Shown one piece after another: positions 1-10,103 of a DNA stretch of 64,000 bases (its first letter is position 1; every line of letters starts with the position of its first letter). A program made the position numbers and the translations under genes. The notes beneath the pieces are model-generated. The model worked only from the letters and a program-made list of their open reading frames with translations. It ran no database searches and was not told the origin of the DNA. The DNA comes from Bacteroidota bacterium (GTDB taxonomy: Bacteria; Bacteroidota; Bacteroidia; Chitinophagales; Chitinophagaceae). The DNA lies in NCBI GenBank assembly GCA_018266575.1, contig JAFEAE010000021.1:1-64000 (forward strand), read 5' to 3'.

Positions 1-125
1 CGACCGAATTATTGATAAAAACCATTGAGTCAAAACGGCCGGTAGATCATGAAAACCAGTTGTTGCCTTTTGAGCTTACCATCGGTGAATCAACAAAAGC
101 AAGGAGGTTGGTGTATGCGGTGTGA
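1..125 (+). CDS. LacI-family transcriptional regulator, C-terminal end (partial)
   Basis: The frame opening at base 3 is open from the window edge to TGA at 123-125 and encodes about 40 residues. It includes IESKRPVDHENQLLPFELTI and ends RRLVYAV. This matches the last strand and tail of the periplasmic-binding-protein-like effector domain of LacI-family repressors, where a liESkRpv..q..lP.eLviReS pattern is usual. The DNA-binding domain lies outside the window. The gene converges on the cytochrome gene that ends at 148. In Bacteroidota, LacI-type regulators commonly control adjacent SusCD loci, so it is a candidate regulator of the minus-strand genes that follow. The family call rests on a short tail only. 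Confidence 0.65.
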   Translation, partial: TELLIKTIESKRPVDHENQLLPFELTIGESTKARRLVYAV

Positions 126-147
126 GGAATGATAATTAAAAATTGAT

Positions 148-1374
148 TTATTTTTTTGAAGTACCATTTTCTTTTTGCAATAATGAAATGATCTTCTGAG
201 ATTCTTCAGGATAAATTGCGATCCGGTGATTTACCATCTGTACGGCTGTCTGCATCCCTTCATCGGATGTTTTTCCCTTAATAATATTGGAAGATTGCTC
301 CGGCATGTGGCATTTTGTACAATTGTTTCTAACAAATGATCTGTCCAATGAATCTGCCATCTTGCAAAAATTATGATTTGCCTCCGAATGGCAGGTTTGG
401 CACCGTTCTGCATATTGCGCATAATTTCCCCGGTCATTAACATGTGTATTGTGGCATGTAGAACAATCCATATTACTGGCCCTGAAACATTTGCTTAATT
501 CCAAAAGCTGCGGCTGGTTTCCATGAACATCAGGCTTGCCTGAAGGTGGGATATTTTTATTTACAATCATAAACTGCGACAAAGAATCCCCCGGCAGGAA
601 AGCAAATGTGGAGGCCAGCATAATATTGTTATTACCAGAATGGCATAAAGCACACATATCTATCTTTTGTGAGCGTGTAAAATTTTTAAATGATATAATA
701 TATTTCCCTTCTTTTTCAGAAGGATATTCTGTATGAAATTTCACATGTGAAGCCGCAGGCCCGTGGCACCTCTCACAATCTATATTATAGATCACAGAAT
801 TTTTGTCGAGGGCTTTTACTTCATATACACCTGATTGTTTGATGAAAGAAGAGTGGCATTCAAAACATCGTTTAAAAACAGGCCTGTCAAAAAAAACTTT
901 TCCTTCAGGATATCCCGGGCTGCTTGTCCAATCATGAAGCCCTGTGAAATATGAAACAGGCAATTGAAACAACAGGCTTTTTTTCCAGTATAAATAAGCC
1001 TGCCCTTTGGTATATCCAAACACGATGTCGAAACGTTCCGCCCGTTTTTCTTTTCCATTCTCGTAAAGCACCTGGTAAAAATCATTGTCTCTTTTTTCCA
1101 TCATTATTTTTGTTGTATCGTTCACAACAAAAATGTTTGAATCTTTGGAGAAGCTTCCTTCAATAGTAGCTGCAGATGCAAGACTGGCAGAATGAAAATG
1201 AGCAGTATGCAGATATGATCCATAAATTTCTTTGTGGCATGTAACGCAGGCTTCAGAACCGGCAAATGCCTTACCGCGGGGATCTTTATTATTACCAGGA
1301 TCAAGACATTGTGTAAAGAAAATGATACCGGCTGCCATTAAAAGCAATAAGGATAATTTTTTTATTTGCATCAT
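148..1374 (-). CDS. Seven-haem c-type cytochrome lipoprotein
   Basis: A 408-residue exported multihaem cytochrome. Seven CXXCH haem c sites are visible: CVTCH (43-47), CFECH (170-174), CERCH (200-204), CALCH (241-245), CSTCH (304-308), CQTCH (325-329) and CTKCH (352-356). The N terminus is a lipoprotein signal with the lipobox cysteine at 23 (FFTQC), so the protein is probably membrane-anchored in the periplasm or at the surface. The spread of haem sites resembles cytochrome c554/NrfB-like electron carriers rather than a catalytic reductase. It is the last gene of the minus-strand series, 33 bases after the FG-GAP gene, which suggests co-transcription. The electron donor and acceptor cannot be told from sequence. 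Two adjacent ATG codons make the start uncertain by one residue. Confidence 0.88.
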   Translation of the reverse strand: MMQIKKLSLLLLMAAGIIFFTQCLDPGNNKDPRGKAFAGSEACVTCHKEIYGSYLHTAHFHSASLASAATIEGSFSKDSNIFVVNDTTKIMMEKRDNDFYQVLYENGKEKRAERFDIVFGYTKGQAYLYWKKSLLFQLPVSYFTGLHDWTSSPGYPEGKVFFDRPVFKRCFECHSSFIKQSGVYEVKALDKNSVIYNIDCERCHGPAASHVKFHTEYPSEKEGKYIISFKNFTRSQKIDMCALCHSGNNNIMLASTFAFLPGDSLSQFMIVNKNIPPSGKPDVHGNQPQLLELSKCFRASNMDCSTCHNTHVNDRGNYAQYAERCQTCHSEANHNFCKMADSLDRSFVRNNCTKCHMPEQSSNIIKGKTSDEGMQTAVQMVNHRIAIYPEESQKIISLLQKENGTSKK

Positions 1375-1407
1375 CGTATACAGATTACCGTTAGACGGCG
1401 TGCCAAT

Positions 1408-4400
1408 TTATTTTGAAATAATTATTCTTCTTTTATTGCCTTTTGTATTTGTAATTTCTACATCAGAAACATTTCCCCCGATAGAAAGAAACCTTCCTGA
1501 CTGGGATAAAAATGAAGCCCCATAATAGAATTCTTCTTTTTGAATTTGCCCGTTTTTAAAATGCAGTTCTGCATTAATATCATCCGCATTTAATTTAATA
1601 CTATTACCTTTTTTCTTTTGTTCATATAATTTTAATGCACCACGGTTCTGGCTCGCCACAATTAAATATTTCCCTGAGCTGCCTTGCAATTTTACCAAAG
1701 CTTTTCCATTTCCAGGAATATAAATACCGCTTTGCAAAATCGACAATGGAACAAAACTCCCTTTCCCATCTCCTTTCAACAACAAACCATTTAATGCATC
1801 ATATCGCCCCGTACTTACTTCGGTACCATAGTCGTTGCCATTGATCAAAATATCGAGGTTCCCATCATCATCAAAATCATCTACCACCATCCCATTTAGG
1901 GTTGAAACCTGCGCTTCTTCAGGCAATGGAATGATCGTAAATTTTCCATTTCCATCATTTCGCAGGTAACAGGACTGAAGGGTATTTGCTTTTAAACGCA
2001 AGGCCCCGTTTTGTTGTGACGGTGATAAAATATCATCAATTGTTGCTGTTGCAAACGGTTTGTATGTAGCAAATTTTTTCTTCACAACCGGAAATTGCTG
2101 GGCAATATCATCTCTTCCATGCGATGGAAACTCTTTTTTTACACCATGTTCATCGGGCAGGTACAAAGAAGGTATAGCTATAAAGTTTCCGTTGTTATCA
2201 AAATCTTTTGCGGTTATATAAACCGGATATTCATCACTTGCTTTGTAAAATGTATTCAACCCCGCATTGCCAACGATATAATCCATTCTGCCGGTGTGCC
2301 TGAAATCGCCGGCCGTTATTGAGTTCCACCAACCTGTTTTAGTACTAATACCTGAAGTTGAAGTAACATTTTTAAATTTTCCATTTACGTTTTTCAAGAA
2401 TGTAACGGGCATCCATTCACCTACTACTATCAAATCAGTCTGCCCGTCGCCATCAAAATCGGTGAACAATGCATCGCATATCATTCCTATTTTTTTCAAA
2501 TCCGGCGCAACCTCACTTGTTACATCTGTAAATTTTGCATGCCCGTTTTCTGAATCGTTCCTGAAAATAAAACTGCTCACCGGTTTTGGATATTTTCCCG
2601 GTTGCACACGTCCTGATACAAACAAATCCATCTTACCATCATTATTAAAATCAAAGGCCCTTACACATAATTTGCTTGTGAGGTTATGTGGCAAAGCAGA
2701 TGAATCAGCAGTAAAATTTCCGTTGCCATTATTGAGGTACAACATATCCTGGTAACTACTGCTGTCATCCCCGGATTTATATCCGCCACGGGCAATATAC
2801 AGATCTGGCTTGCCATCACTGTTTGCGTCAAAGAGCAACAGGCCTTCATCTTTATAATAATTCATTTCATTGACACCATCGGGCAACAAACTTTTCTGTA
2901 AAAATTTTCCATTGGGTTGTTGAAAGAATATTGTGGCATGATGGTTCTGGTTACCACCTATAACGAAATCATCAAAACCATTGCCATCAATATCTGCCAC
3001 TGCGAGCGCAGGGCAATATTCAGAAAGTTTGTGGGGTAAAAGCGACTGTACATCGAAATCAATCATATCATAATCCTGGTGTTTGTAGTTGATGCCTGCG
3101 GCTGATGTTATTTCTGTGAACAGTGTATTCTGTGCAACAGCAGGTTTTTGATCTGAATAGTTTTCCTTTGCGTCGATCAAATTAACAGTAAGCACCTGGT
3201 TGGCTTTTACACCCCTGATCGTTTGTGCGTGACCGTTATACCATTTTACAACAACAGAATCAACTTCTGTAATTTTTCCCAATCCAAAATGTGCGATGCA
3301 TTCCACAGTTGACAAATAGCCCCTGTAAGGATTATTCTCGTACACTTGTTGTTTACCATGATCATAATAAATATTTGCGATGGCCCCTATCCCATTAACA
3401 TTTTGCTTATCGCCTTTGAATTTAATCTGAAGAAAATGTGCAGATGTATCTTTAGCTTTCGATGTGTTCCTGTACAGCAAGGCTTCATCATTGATATTAT
3501 TGACAACCATATCCATTGCGCCGTCATTATCGAAATCCGCATAGGCGGCACCGTTAGAAAACGTAGGCAGCGATAAACCCCATGCGTTTGTGTTATCACT
3601 AAACGTGAGATCGCCTTTATTTTTAAACGCATAATTATGAAGTTTCACCTGCGGAATTTGTTCGATCATCGTCTTTGTGCTGATACGCCCTGTGGATTTC
3701 TGGCGGTATGCCATAAAATCATGATCAGATACATCACGGGGGAACCCGTTTGTGATGACCAGGTCCCGGTAAGAATCGTTATCAAAATCAACAATCAACG
3801 GAGTCCAGCTCCAATCGGTTTGTGATATGCCGCTCATAAAACCAACTTCGCTGAAAGCGGGAATCCCTATAGAATCATTTTCACCTATACTTCGCCCCTG
3901 ATTTATCTGCAAGGTATTTCTCACATATTGGTATTGATATCCATACAAATCAAAATTCTGATATGTGTAAGTGCTGTTTGGGCCGAGCATCATTTTCTTC
4001 CTGTAATTATCTTCGGGATTCATATCTAGTTCTACAACATCAGGCATGCCATCATTATTAATATCAACAACATCCTGTCCCATTGCATTAAACGATGTAT
4101 GTTTAAAATATTCTTTGGCACGGTTTGTAAAAGTGCCGTCGTGATTGTTGATGTATAAAATATTGTTCGATAAAAAATCATCTGAAACATAAATATCTTT
4201 CCATCCATCCTCATTGATATCGCAAATTGTGGCTGCATGCCCGTAGCCTTCATATTTCATTCCTGCCTTTTCAGAAACATCATGAAACACGGGATGCTTA
4301 AGAACAGGGTCCATATCGTTCCGGTATAACCTTCCGATGCTTGGTGGAGCACCATTGTTATTGCGATGCAAAAAATCAGAAGGGTTATTCCCGTTGGAAG

Positions 4401-4989
4401 CTTCGTTCACCGTGAGATACATATCCAGGTCACCGTCATTATCATAATCAAAAAAACTTGCCATGGTTGACTGTACATGAATATCCAACCCATATTCTGC
4501 AGCCATATCTTTAAAATGAGGAATGCCATCTTTATCTATCCCCTGGTTCACATACAAGATGTTTCTTCTTCGCAAAGAATCTTTATAAATGGTGTTGCAG
4601 ATATAAATATCCATCAATCCATCATTGTTGATATCAACAACAGATACGCCCCTTGCCCATCTTCCCAATCCTTCCACGCCTGCTTTTTCGGTAATGTCTT
4701 CAAACTTAAAGTTTCCTTTATTGAGATATAATTTTGATGAAACCATATTGCCGGTGAAATAAATATCCTGCAACCCGTCATTATTAAAATCGCCGACACC
4801 AATTCCACCGCCGTTGTAAATATTTACGATATTGAACGGGTTGATGGAATCATTTTCTGTGATGTTATTGGCGAATGTGATGCCCGAATATGATGAAGAA
4901 ATTTTTTCAAACAACACAGTTGAATGATCAGCACAAACGATCATGCAGGAAAAAGGCGCACATAAGATTAATAATCGGAAAAGTTTCAT
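1408..4989 (-). CDS. FG-GAP/VCBS repeat protein with ASPIC/UnbV domain
   Basis: A 1193-residue exported protein made of FG-GAP/VCBS beta-propeller repeats. About twelve Asp-rich calcium-binding loops are visible, such as DFNNDGLQDIYF, DINNDGLMDIYI, DYDNDGDLDMYL and DFNNDGKMDLFV. They fall in two propeller blocks either side of an ASPIC/UnbV domain near residues 550-610 (FGLGKITEVDSVVVKWYNG). The N terminus is a signal sequence with a possible lipobox cysteine at 19. The family (CRTAC1-like) is common next to SusCD pairs in Bacteroidota; a role in surface binding or processing of glycans is proposed but not proven. The gene follows susD after 104 bases that contain a weak terminator, so it may be expressed at a lower level than susCD. 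Confidence 0.9.
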   Translation of the reverse strand: MKLFRLLILCAPFSCMIVCADHSTVLFEKISSSYSGITFANNITENDSINPFNIVNIYNGGGIGVGDFNNDGLQDIYFTGNMVSSKLYLNKGNFKFEDITEKAGVEGLGRWARGVSVVDINNDGLMDIYICNTIYKDSLRRRNILYVNQGIDKDGIPHFKDMAAEYGLDIHVQSTMASFFDYDNDGDLDMYLTVNEASNGNNPSDFLHRNNNGAPPSIGRLYRNDMDPVLKHPVFHDVSEKAGMKYEGYGHAATICDINEDGWKDIYVSDDFLSNNILYINNHDGTFTNRAKEYFKHTSFNAMGQDVVDINNDGMPDVVELDMNPEDNYRKKMMLGPNSTYTYQNFDLYGYQYQYVRNTLQINQGRSIGENDSIGIPAFSEVGFMSGISQTDWSWTPLIVDFDNDSYRDLVITNGFPRDVSDHDFMAYRQKSTGRISTKTMIEQIPQVKLHNYAFKNKGDLTFSDNTNAWGLSLPTFSNGAAYADFDNDGAMDMVVNNINDEALLYRNTSKAKDTSAHFLQIKFKGDKQNVNGIGAIANIYYDHGKQQVYENNPYRGYLSTVECIAHFGLGKITEVDSVVVKWYNGHAQTIRGVKANQVLTVNLIDAKENYSDQKPAVAQNTLFTEITSAAGINYKHQDYDMIDFDVQSLLPHKLSEYCPALAVADIDGNGFDDFVIGGNQNHHATIFFQQPNGKFLQKSLLPDGVNEMNYYKDEGLLLFDANSDGKPDLYIARGGYKSGDDSSSYQDMLYLNNGNGNFTADSSALPHNLTSKLCVRAFDFNNDGKMDLFVSGRVQPGKYPKPVSSFIFRNDSENGHAKFTDVTSEVAPDLKKIGMICDALFTDFDGDGQTDLIVVGEWMPVTFLKNVNGKFKNVTSTSGISTKTGWWNSITAGDFRHTGRMDYIVGNAGLNTFYKASDEYPVYITAKDFDNNGNFIAIPSLYLPDEHGVKKEFPSHGRDDIAQQFPVVKKKFATYKPFATATIDDILSPSQQNGALRLKANTLQSCYLRNDGNGKFTIIPLPEEAQVSTLNGMVVDDFDDDGNLDILINGNDYGTEVSTGRYDALNGLLLKGDGKGSFVPLSILQSGIYIPGNGKALVKLQGSSGKYLIVASQNRGALKLYEQKKKGNSIKLNADDINAELHFKNGQIQKEEFYYGASFLSQSGRFLSIGGNVSDVEITNTKGNKRRIIISK

Positions 4990-5045
4990 AAGCGATTTCT
5001 CAAGAGAATGATGTTATAAAAATATACAACATAATTACAGATAAT

Positions 5046-5079
5046 AAAAAAGCCTTCTCTTTTGGAGAAAGCCTTTTTT
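5046..5079 (-). terminator. Imperfect hairpin terminator or attenuator after susD
   Basis: Six A residues (5046-5051) and six T residues (5074-5079) frame an interrupted stem built from CTTCTC and GAGAAAG with a small loop. Read on the minus strand, it lies 15 bases past the susD stop and ends in a T run. The stem has a mismatch and a bulge, so read-through into the FG-GAP gene is plausible. It could act in both directions. Confidence 0.6.
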
Positions 5080-5093
5080 GCAAAAGCCTGCTA

Positions 5094-6818
5094 TTAATAA
5101 CTTGGGTTTTGTGTTAAGTTTGGATTAAGCGCAATTGCACTAACCGGTATTGGAAGAATATCTTTATTTGCCGGAAGTGTGGTCATCCACACTCCATGTG
5201 TTTTGCCATCAGCAGTTGGGCCATACGGATATGTGATCTGGTTTGTGCTGCTGGTTGTGCCATAAGCTGCCTGGATAAAAGCAGATGCAACACCCGGGCC
5301 GGCGCGGCGCAAATCGTACATCAAAGAATATTCTCCGGTAAGCTCGTGCCTATACTCACTAAGTACCATTTGCATGGGGTCTGTAATTGGAGTAGTTGGC
5401 TTGCCGTCCCATGTTAAACCATCCTGCATAACTACAGGAGCTGTTCCGCCCCATGCACGGTCGCGTACTAATTTCAGATCCGCCATTGCGCCTGCAATAT
5501 CATTAGTATGCACTTTACATTCAGCCCTGTCCAATAATATTTCTGCGTAGCGAAGCATGATTTGGTTTTGTCCTCCGAAAATTGCGGATGTTCCATTAGC
5601 GCCTGTTAATGTAGGGTCCCTCCATTTTTTTGCGCAATAATATCCTGAACGCGGAGTACCATCAAGCCCAAACCAGGGATGTGCAACTGTACCAACAGTA
5701 TTGATTGGATTTCCACTACCATCTGAATATACATTTGGATTAGATTGATAACTTGACAGAACCACTGCATAACCTTTGATGCCGCCCCATTTTGCAATGA
5801 TATCGGGACTAACAAGGCTATCACCAGGGCCAGCAATTGTTGCAGCCCTTCGCAAATCGCCAGCCTGGTAAGAATACCAGAGGCCAGGGTTACCATAATC
5901 ATATCCAAAACCACTGATCTCCTGCGGCCAACTGAAATCATCTATCCAGGCTTCTTCGCCGCCATCTTGCCAACCTCCGTCCCAACTCTGCGAACCATAA
6001 ACATTGAACTGAACTTCAAACAATGATTCATCACTGTTTTGGTGACTGTATTCACCAACGTCAACAAAATTCGTCAGCAAATGATAGTTACTGGTCAGCT
6101 CTGTATTATTAAAGGCAACCAATGCAGAATCGTACCTGCCGAGCCACATTTGTGCGGCGCCTTCATAACCGTAAGCAGCGCCTTTTGTTGCACGGCCGAT
6201 ATCAGTTGCTGCAAGTTGTGTTTTTGACAACAACAAGCCTTCAGCAATGTGCATATCGGAAACTACCTGCATAAATACAGAATCCTGGGATGAACGGGGT
6301 GTTAATCCATTTGTTTCTGCTTTTAATTCCAATGGCACACCGCCGAAAGTTCCTGCTAAATAATAATAGGTCATCCCACGCAGGAAATATGCTTCACCGG
6401 TTAAACGGTCGGCAAGGTCAGGCGTGATTATTCCCTTTGCTTTTGTATCTGCAATTACTTCCAATGCCGCGTTTGCCCTTGCTATCCCGATGTATGCATT
6501 ATTCCAAAATGTTGGCAGCGCATAAAAATCGGCACCGATACCATAGTAGTTCCACACAATATCGTTTCCGTTATTAAACCAGTCGTGCGTTAAAAAGTTT
6601 GCATAATACCAGATCGATTTTTTAAGAAGGTCACTGCTCTGGTATGTATCATAAATTGCATTTACAAGCGCTATTACCTGTTGGGGCTTTGTAAAAGTCG
6701 CATCAGCTGTCGCGGCAAACGTATCAGTCTGATTTAAAAAACTTTTTTTACAAGCCAGAGGGCTTAATGCCACACCAATTACAACGATGATGGCAAAAGT
6801 TCTCATATTTATTTTCAT
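5094..6818 (-). CDS. SusD/RagB-family nutrient-binding outer membrane lipoprotein
   Basis: A 574-residue SusD/RagB homologue, the surface lid that works with the SusC transporter. The signal peptide ends in a lipobox with Cys23 (LSPLAC), followed by the usual KKSFLNQ start of the mature protein. The tetratricopeptide-like helices of the family are recognisable (YFLRGMTYYYLAGTFGGVPL; LRYAEILLDRAEC), as is the C-terminal RHELTGEYSLMYDLRRAG block. The C terminus, LNPNLTQNPSY, is typical for the family. It follows susC by 15 bases, so the two are co-transcribed. The substrate is not evident; the neighbouring PSD1/DUF1501 and cytochrome genes suggest a less common substrate than starch. Confidence 0.95.
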   Translation of the reverse strand: MKINMRTFAIIVVIGVALSPLACKKSFLNQTDTFAATADATFTKPQQVIALVNAIYDTYQSSDLLKKSIWYYANFLTHDWFNNGNDIVWNYYGIGADFYALPTFWNNAYIGIARANAALEVIADTKAKGIITPDLADRLTGEAYFLRGMTYYYLAGTFGGVPLELKAETNGLTPRSSQDSVFMQVVSDMHIAEGLLLSKTQLAATDIGRATKGAAYGYEGAAQMWLGRYDSALVAFNNTELTSNYHLLTNFVDVGEYSHQNSDESLFEVQFNVYGSQSWDGGWQDGGEEAWIDDFSWPQEISGFGYDYGNPGLWYSYQAGDLRRAATIAGPGDSLVSPDIIAKWGGIKGYAVVLSSYQSNPNVYSDGSGNPINTVGTVAHPWFGLDGTPRSGYYCAKKWRDPTLTGANGTSAIFGGQNQIMLRYAEILLDRAECKVHTNDIAGAMADLKLVRDRAWGGTAPVVMQDGLTWDGKPTTPITDPMQMVLSEYRHELTGEYSLMYDLRRAGPGVASAFIQAAYGTTSSTNQITYPYGPTADGKTHGVWMTTLPANKDILPIPVSAIALNPNLTQNPSY

Positions 6819-6833
6819 ATCTTTTACTATTTT

Positions 6834-9800
6834 TTATTTAAACGTTACATTTAAACCTACAGTGAAATATCTCGAAGAAGGATATGTTCCATTATCAACT
6901 CCGTTCTGTGTAGCATTGCCACCCTGGTAACCAATTTCAGGATCGAGCCCTTTGTACCCCGTGATGGTGAACAGGTTTTGAGTAGATACATACAATCTTA
7001 TTTTTGAGAACGGCAGGTTGCCGATTACCCTTGCCGGGAGACTATACCCGACCGTGAGGTTTTTTAATTTCAGGAAACTTCCGTTTTCTACGTAAGCGCT
7101 TGATGCCACGTTGCTGCCGATAGCATCATCGTTTGAAGTGATCCTTGCATATTTATTAGAAGCATTTGTTGGCGTCCATGCATTTTGCAAATACTCCTGG
7201 CTGATATTTTCAACACCAACAAAACTCCTGTTTTGAAAACTTTCTAAAGAACTTTCAGCAAAATTGAAAATTTTGTTTCCATATACACCGTAGAAATATA
7301 CATTGAAGTCCCACGACTGAAATGTGGCATCGAGGTTCAATCCGCCGAAGAATTTTGGTATCGGGCTGCCAAGGCTCACCTGGTCGCTTGCATTTACAGT
7401 TCCATCACCATTTACATCTGCAAAATAACGGTCGCCCGGTTGTGTAATTGTTTTTTGATAAGCAGCAAACCCATTGGCAACAGCTGCTGCATTTAACTTA
7501 TCGATCTGCGCCTGTGATTGAAAAATACCGATTGATTTATATCCGAAGAATTCACCAACAGGCTGCCCAACAAATGTTTCACTGAATGGGTTCCAACCAT
7601 CACCAGGTATGGTTGTTGTTGGGTTACCAAAATTTGGTAACTGTGTTGTCCCTGATGTAATACTTGTGAGCTCATTGTAAAGCGTGCTAAACGTAGCGTT
7701 TAATCCCCATGTAAAATCCCTGTTGACTGCATGGTTATATGATAGTGCAAATTCAAGCCCCCTGTTAAGCATGCTACCTACATTGCGTGTCAGATATGAA
7801 TAACCGGATTGTGCAGGCGCAGGAATTGTAAGCAGGAAGTCCTGCGATTTCCTTTCATACCAATCTGCAGTTAATCTCAGGTTTCCCTGCAAAAACGCAA
7901 TGTCCATTCCGATATCTGTCTGGTAATCTGTTTCCCATTTCAGATCAGGGTTAGCTGGCTGTGTTGAATAAATACCGGGTGCATATTGTTTAGGGATTCC
8001 GAAAGTATACCCGTAGTTAGGTGCTGTGTTTGCTGCAGATCCTGCTGCATATAATGCGAGAAACTGGAAAGGCGCAATTGTTGCAGAGTTACCAACCGCA
8101 CCATAACTTCCCCTGAAACTCAAATCAGATAGCCAATTAACATCCTGCAAAAATGATTCTTGTTTTGCATGCCACTTAACTGCACCAGAAGGGAACAATC
8201 CATATTGATGGCCTTCATCAAATTTGGATGACCCATCCCTTCTCAACGTTCCTGTTATAAAATATCTTTCATCATAATTATAGCTTAACCTGCCAAATGT
8301 AGATGCAAGCGAAGTGATCGTTTGCCCGTTTTGCCCGGCAGTAAACGTTACAGCGGTACTTTGCGCAAGATCCATGATTGTATTGTTCGGTGGTATACCG
8401 CTTCCTGCCATTGAATTATACTGGTTCTTCTGCGCGGTAACACCAGCAACAAAATTTACAGTATGCCTTCCGAATGTCCTGTCGTACGACAATGTATTTT
8501 CCCATAACCAATCAAAGCTACTGTTAGTGCTCTGGCTGTATGCTGCATTCTGTGTTGCACCAGCCTGCGCTCCATATTGATTTACCAAACGGTCATCTTC
8601 AGGAGCGAAATAATAGCCGGAATAACCGTTATATGTTATCCCGGCATTTGTTTTAATTCTGAGACCATTGATTATAGTAACCTCTAACGAAGAGTTCATC
8701 AAAAAGAAGTTCGTCAAATTTTGATAACGGTTATTTTCTATACTGAAAAGTGGGTTCGAGTATTTTGCAACATAAGTATAGATCGGATTGAAGAACCCGT
8801 AATTACCACTTGCATCTTTGATTTGATAGGTAAGTTTATTACCGCTATCCAATGTTGGAGGAAGTTCACTCAATGCAAGCAGATTATTACTACCATTACC
8901 CCCGAATGGAACATTCGCATCCTGGTGGGAATATTTAAAACTGGTAGATGACTTCAACCACTTTATTGGTTGATAATCCAGGTTAGTTGCAAGAGTTAAC
9001 CGTTTAAAATAAGAACCTTGAACAATTCCTTTCTGTCCGTAATAACCAAGAGATGTTGAAGATTGTACTTTATCGTTTCCGCCACGAATAGCGAGGCTAT
9101 AATTCTGGGTTAGCCCTGTCCTGTACAAGGCATTCTGCCAGTCAACACTATGAAGCGCAGATGGATTAGACCATGCAGAAAACGACTGGAAGTTGCCATT
9201 TGAATTTGCTGCTACCTGGTTTGCAAGTGTTGCAAACTGCTCAGCATTTAATACTTTGTATTCTTTAGGCTTGCTCTGAAAAGCTTCATACGCATCGAGT
9301 GAAATCTGCAAACCACCTTTTCTGCCGCGTTTTGTTGTTATAATAACAACGCCATTTGCAGCACGCATTCCATAAATAGCTGTTGCAGATGCATCTTTCA
9401 ATACATCTATAGAAGCTATATCGTTTGGATTGATATTATTGATGCCTCCACTTTCCAGAGGGTAACCATCAATTACATACAGCGGAACGTTTCCGTTATT
9501 TGCCAAACTACCTGTTCCGCGGATCAACACATTAATATTTCCGCCGGGTGAAGCATCATTGCTTGTGATTTGCACACCGGCAGCACGCCCCTGCAAGGAT
9601 TGTTCAAGTGTAGTTACAGGAACTTTTTCAATCTGCTCTGCCCCGATACTACTGATCGCACCGGTAACATCTTTGCGTTTCACAGAACCATAACCTATCA
9701 CAACTACCTGTTGCAATGACCTTGGATCAATAACCAACCGCACATTCAGTGTGCTTTGGTTGGCTACCGCTACTTCCTGTGTGGTAAATCCAATAGCGCT

Positions 9801-10049
9801 AAAAATCAATGTAGCATTGCCGGGGGCGCTAATGGTAAAAGCCCCGTCAGCACCAGAAATTGCACTACCGGCAGCACCTTTAATTCTTACCGTTACGCCG
9901 GCCAATGCGCTGTCGCTTTCGCTCGAATATATTTTCCCTGTTATTGTTTTATTCTGGGCGAATACCTGAGAAGAAAAAAACAATAGCCCCAGGAGTAAAG
10001 ATGTATACCAGGCTGTATACGTTTTATGAATTTTTAATTTGGGCATCAT
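6834..10049 (-). CDS. SusC/RagA-family TonB-linked outer membrane transporter
   Basis: A TonB-dependent outer membrane channel of about 1071 residues that imports oligomeric nutrients with its SusD partner. In order it has a signal peptide ending SQVFAQ, a carboxypeptidase-regulatory-like domain (KTITGKIYSSESDSALAGVT), the SusC signature region QVVVIGYGSVKRKDVTGAIS, a plug domain with NNGNVPLYVIDGYPL, and a long beta barrel ending in a YFTVGLNVTFK strand. An open frame reaches 10103, but I place the start at the adjacent ATG codons at 10049/10046, because only from there does a normal signal peptide follow. No Shine-Dalgarno site is seen, as is usual in Bacteroidota. An operator-like inverted repeat lies about 340 bases upstream. 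Confidence 0.95.
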   Translation of the reverse strand: MMPKLKIHKTYTAWYTSLLLGLLFFSSQVFAQNKTITGKIYSSESDSALAGVTVRIKGAAGSAISGADGAFTISAPGNATLIFSAIGFTTQEVAVANQSTLNVRLVIDPRSLQQVVVIGYGSVKRKDVTGAISSIGAEQIEKVPVTTLEQSLQGRAAGVQITSNDASPGGNINVLIRGTGSLANNGNVPLYVIDGYPLESGGINNINPNDIASIDVLKDASATAIYGMRAANGVVIITTKRGRKGGLQISLDAYEAFQSKPKEYKVLNAEQFATLANQVAANSNGNFQSFSAWSNPSALHSVDWQNALYRTGLTQNYSLAIRGGNDKVQSSTSLGYYGQKGIVQGSYFKRLTLATNLDYQPIKWLKSSTSFKYSHQDANVPFGGNGSNNLLALSELPPTLDSGNKLTYQIKDASGNYGFFNPIYTYVAKYSNPLFSIENNRYQNLTNFFLMNSSLEVTIINGLRIKTNAGITYNGYSGYYFAPEDDRLVNQYGAQAGATQNAAYSQSTNSSFDWLWENTLSYDRTFGRHTVNFVAGVTAQKNQYNSMAGSGIPPNNTIMDLAQSTAVTFTAGQNGQTITSLASTFGRLSYNYDERYFITGTLRRDGSSKFDEGHQYGLFPSGAVKWHAKQESFLQDVNWLSDLSFRGSYGAVGNSATIAPFQFLALYAAGSAANTAPNYGYTFGIPKQYAPGIYSTQPANPDLKWETDYQTDIGMDIAFLQGNLRLTADWYERKSQDFLLTIPAPAQSGYSYLTRNVGSMLNRGLEFALSYNHAVNRDFTWGLNATFSTLYNELTSITSGTTQLPNFGNPTTTIPGDGWNPFSETFVGQPVGEFFGYKSIGIFQSQAQIDKLNAAAVANGFAAYQKTITQPGDRYFADVNGDGTVNASDQVSLGSPIPKFFGGLNLDATFQSWDFNVYFYGVYGNKIFNFAESSLESFQNRSFVGVENISQEYLQNAWTPTNASNKYARITSNDDAIGSNVASSAYVENGSFLKLKNLTVGYSLPARVIGNLPFSKIRLYVSTQNLFTITGYKGLDPEIGYQGGNATQNGVDNGTYPSSRYFTVGLNVTFK

Positions 10050-10103
10050 GAATTGGTTAAGTTTTATAGTTAAAAGAAATGAGCTTTTAAAAAAACAATA
10101 CAC

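Noticed and set aside
2294..2755. 153-codon open frame on the plus strand
   Set aside because: It lies opposite the FG-GAP gene, whose Asp-rich repeats give long open antisense frames; no domain or signal is recognisable.
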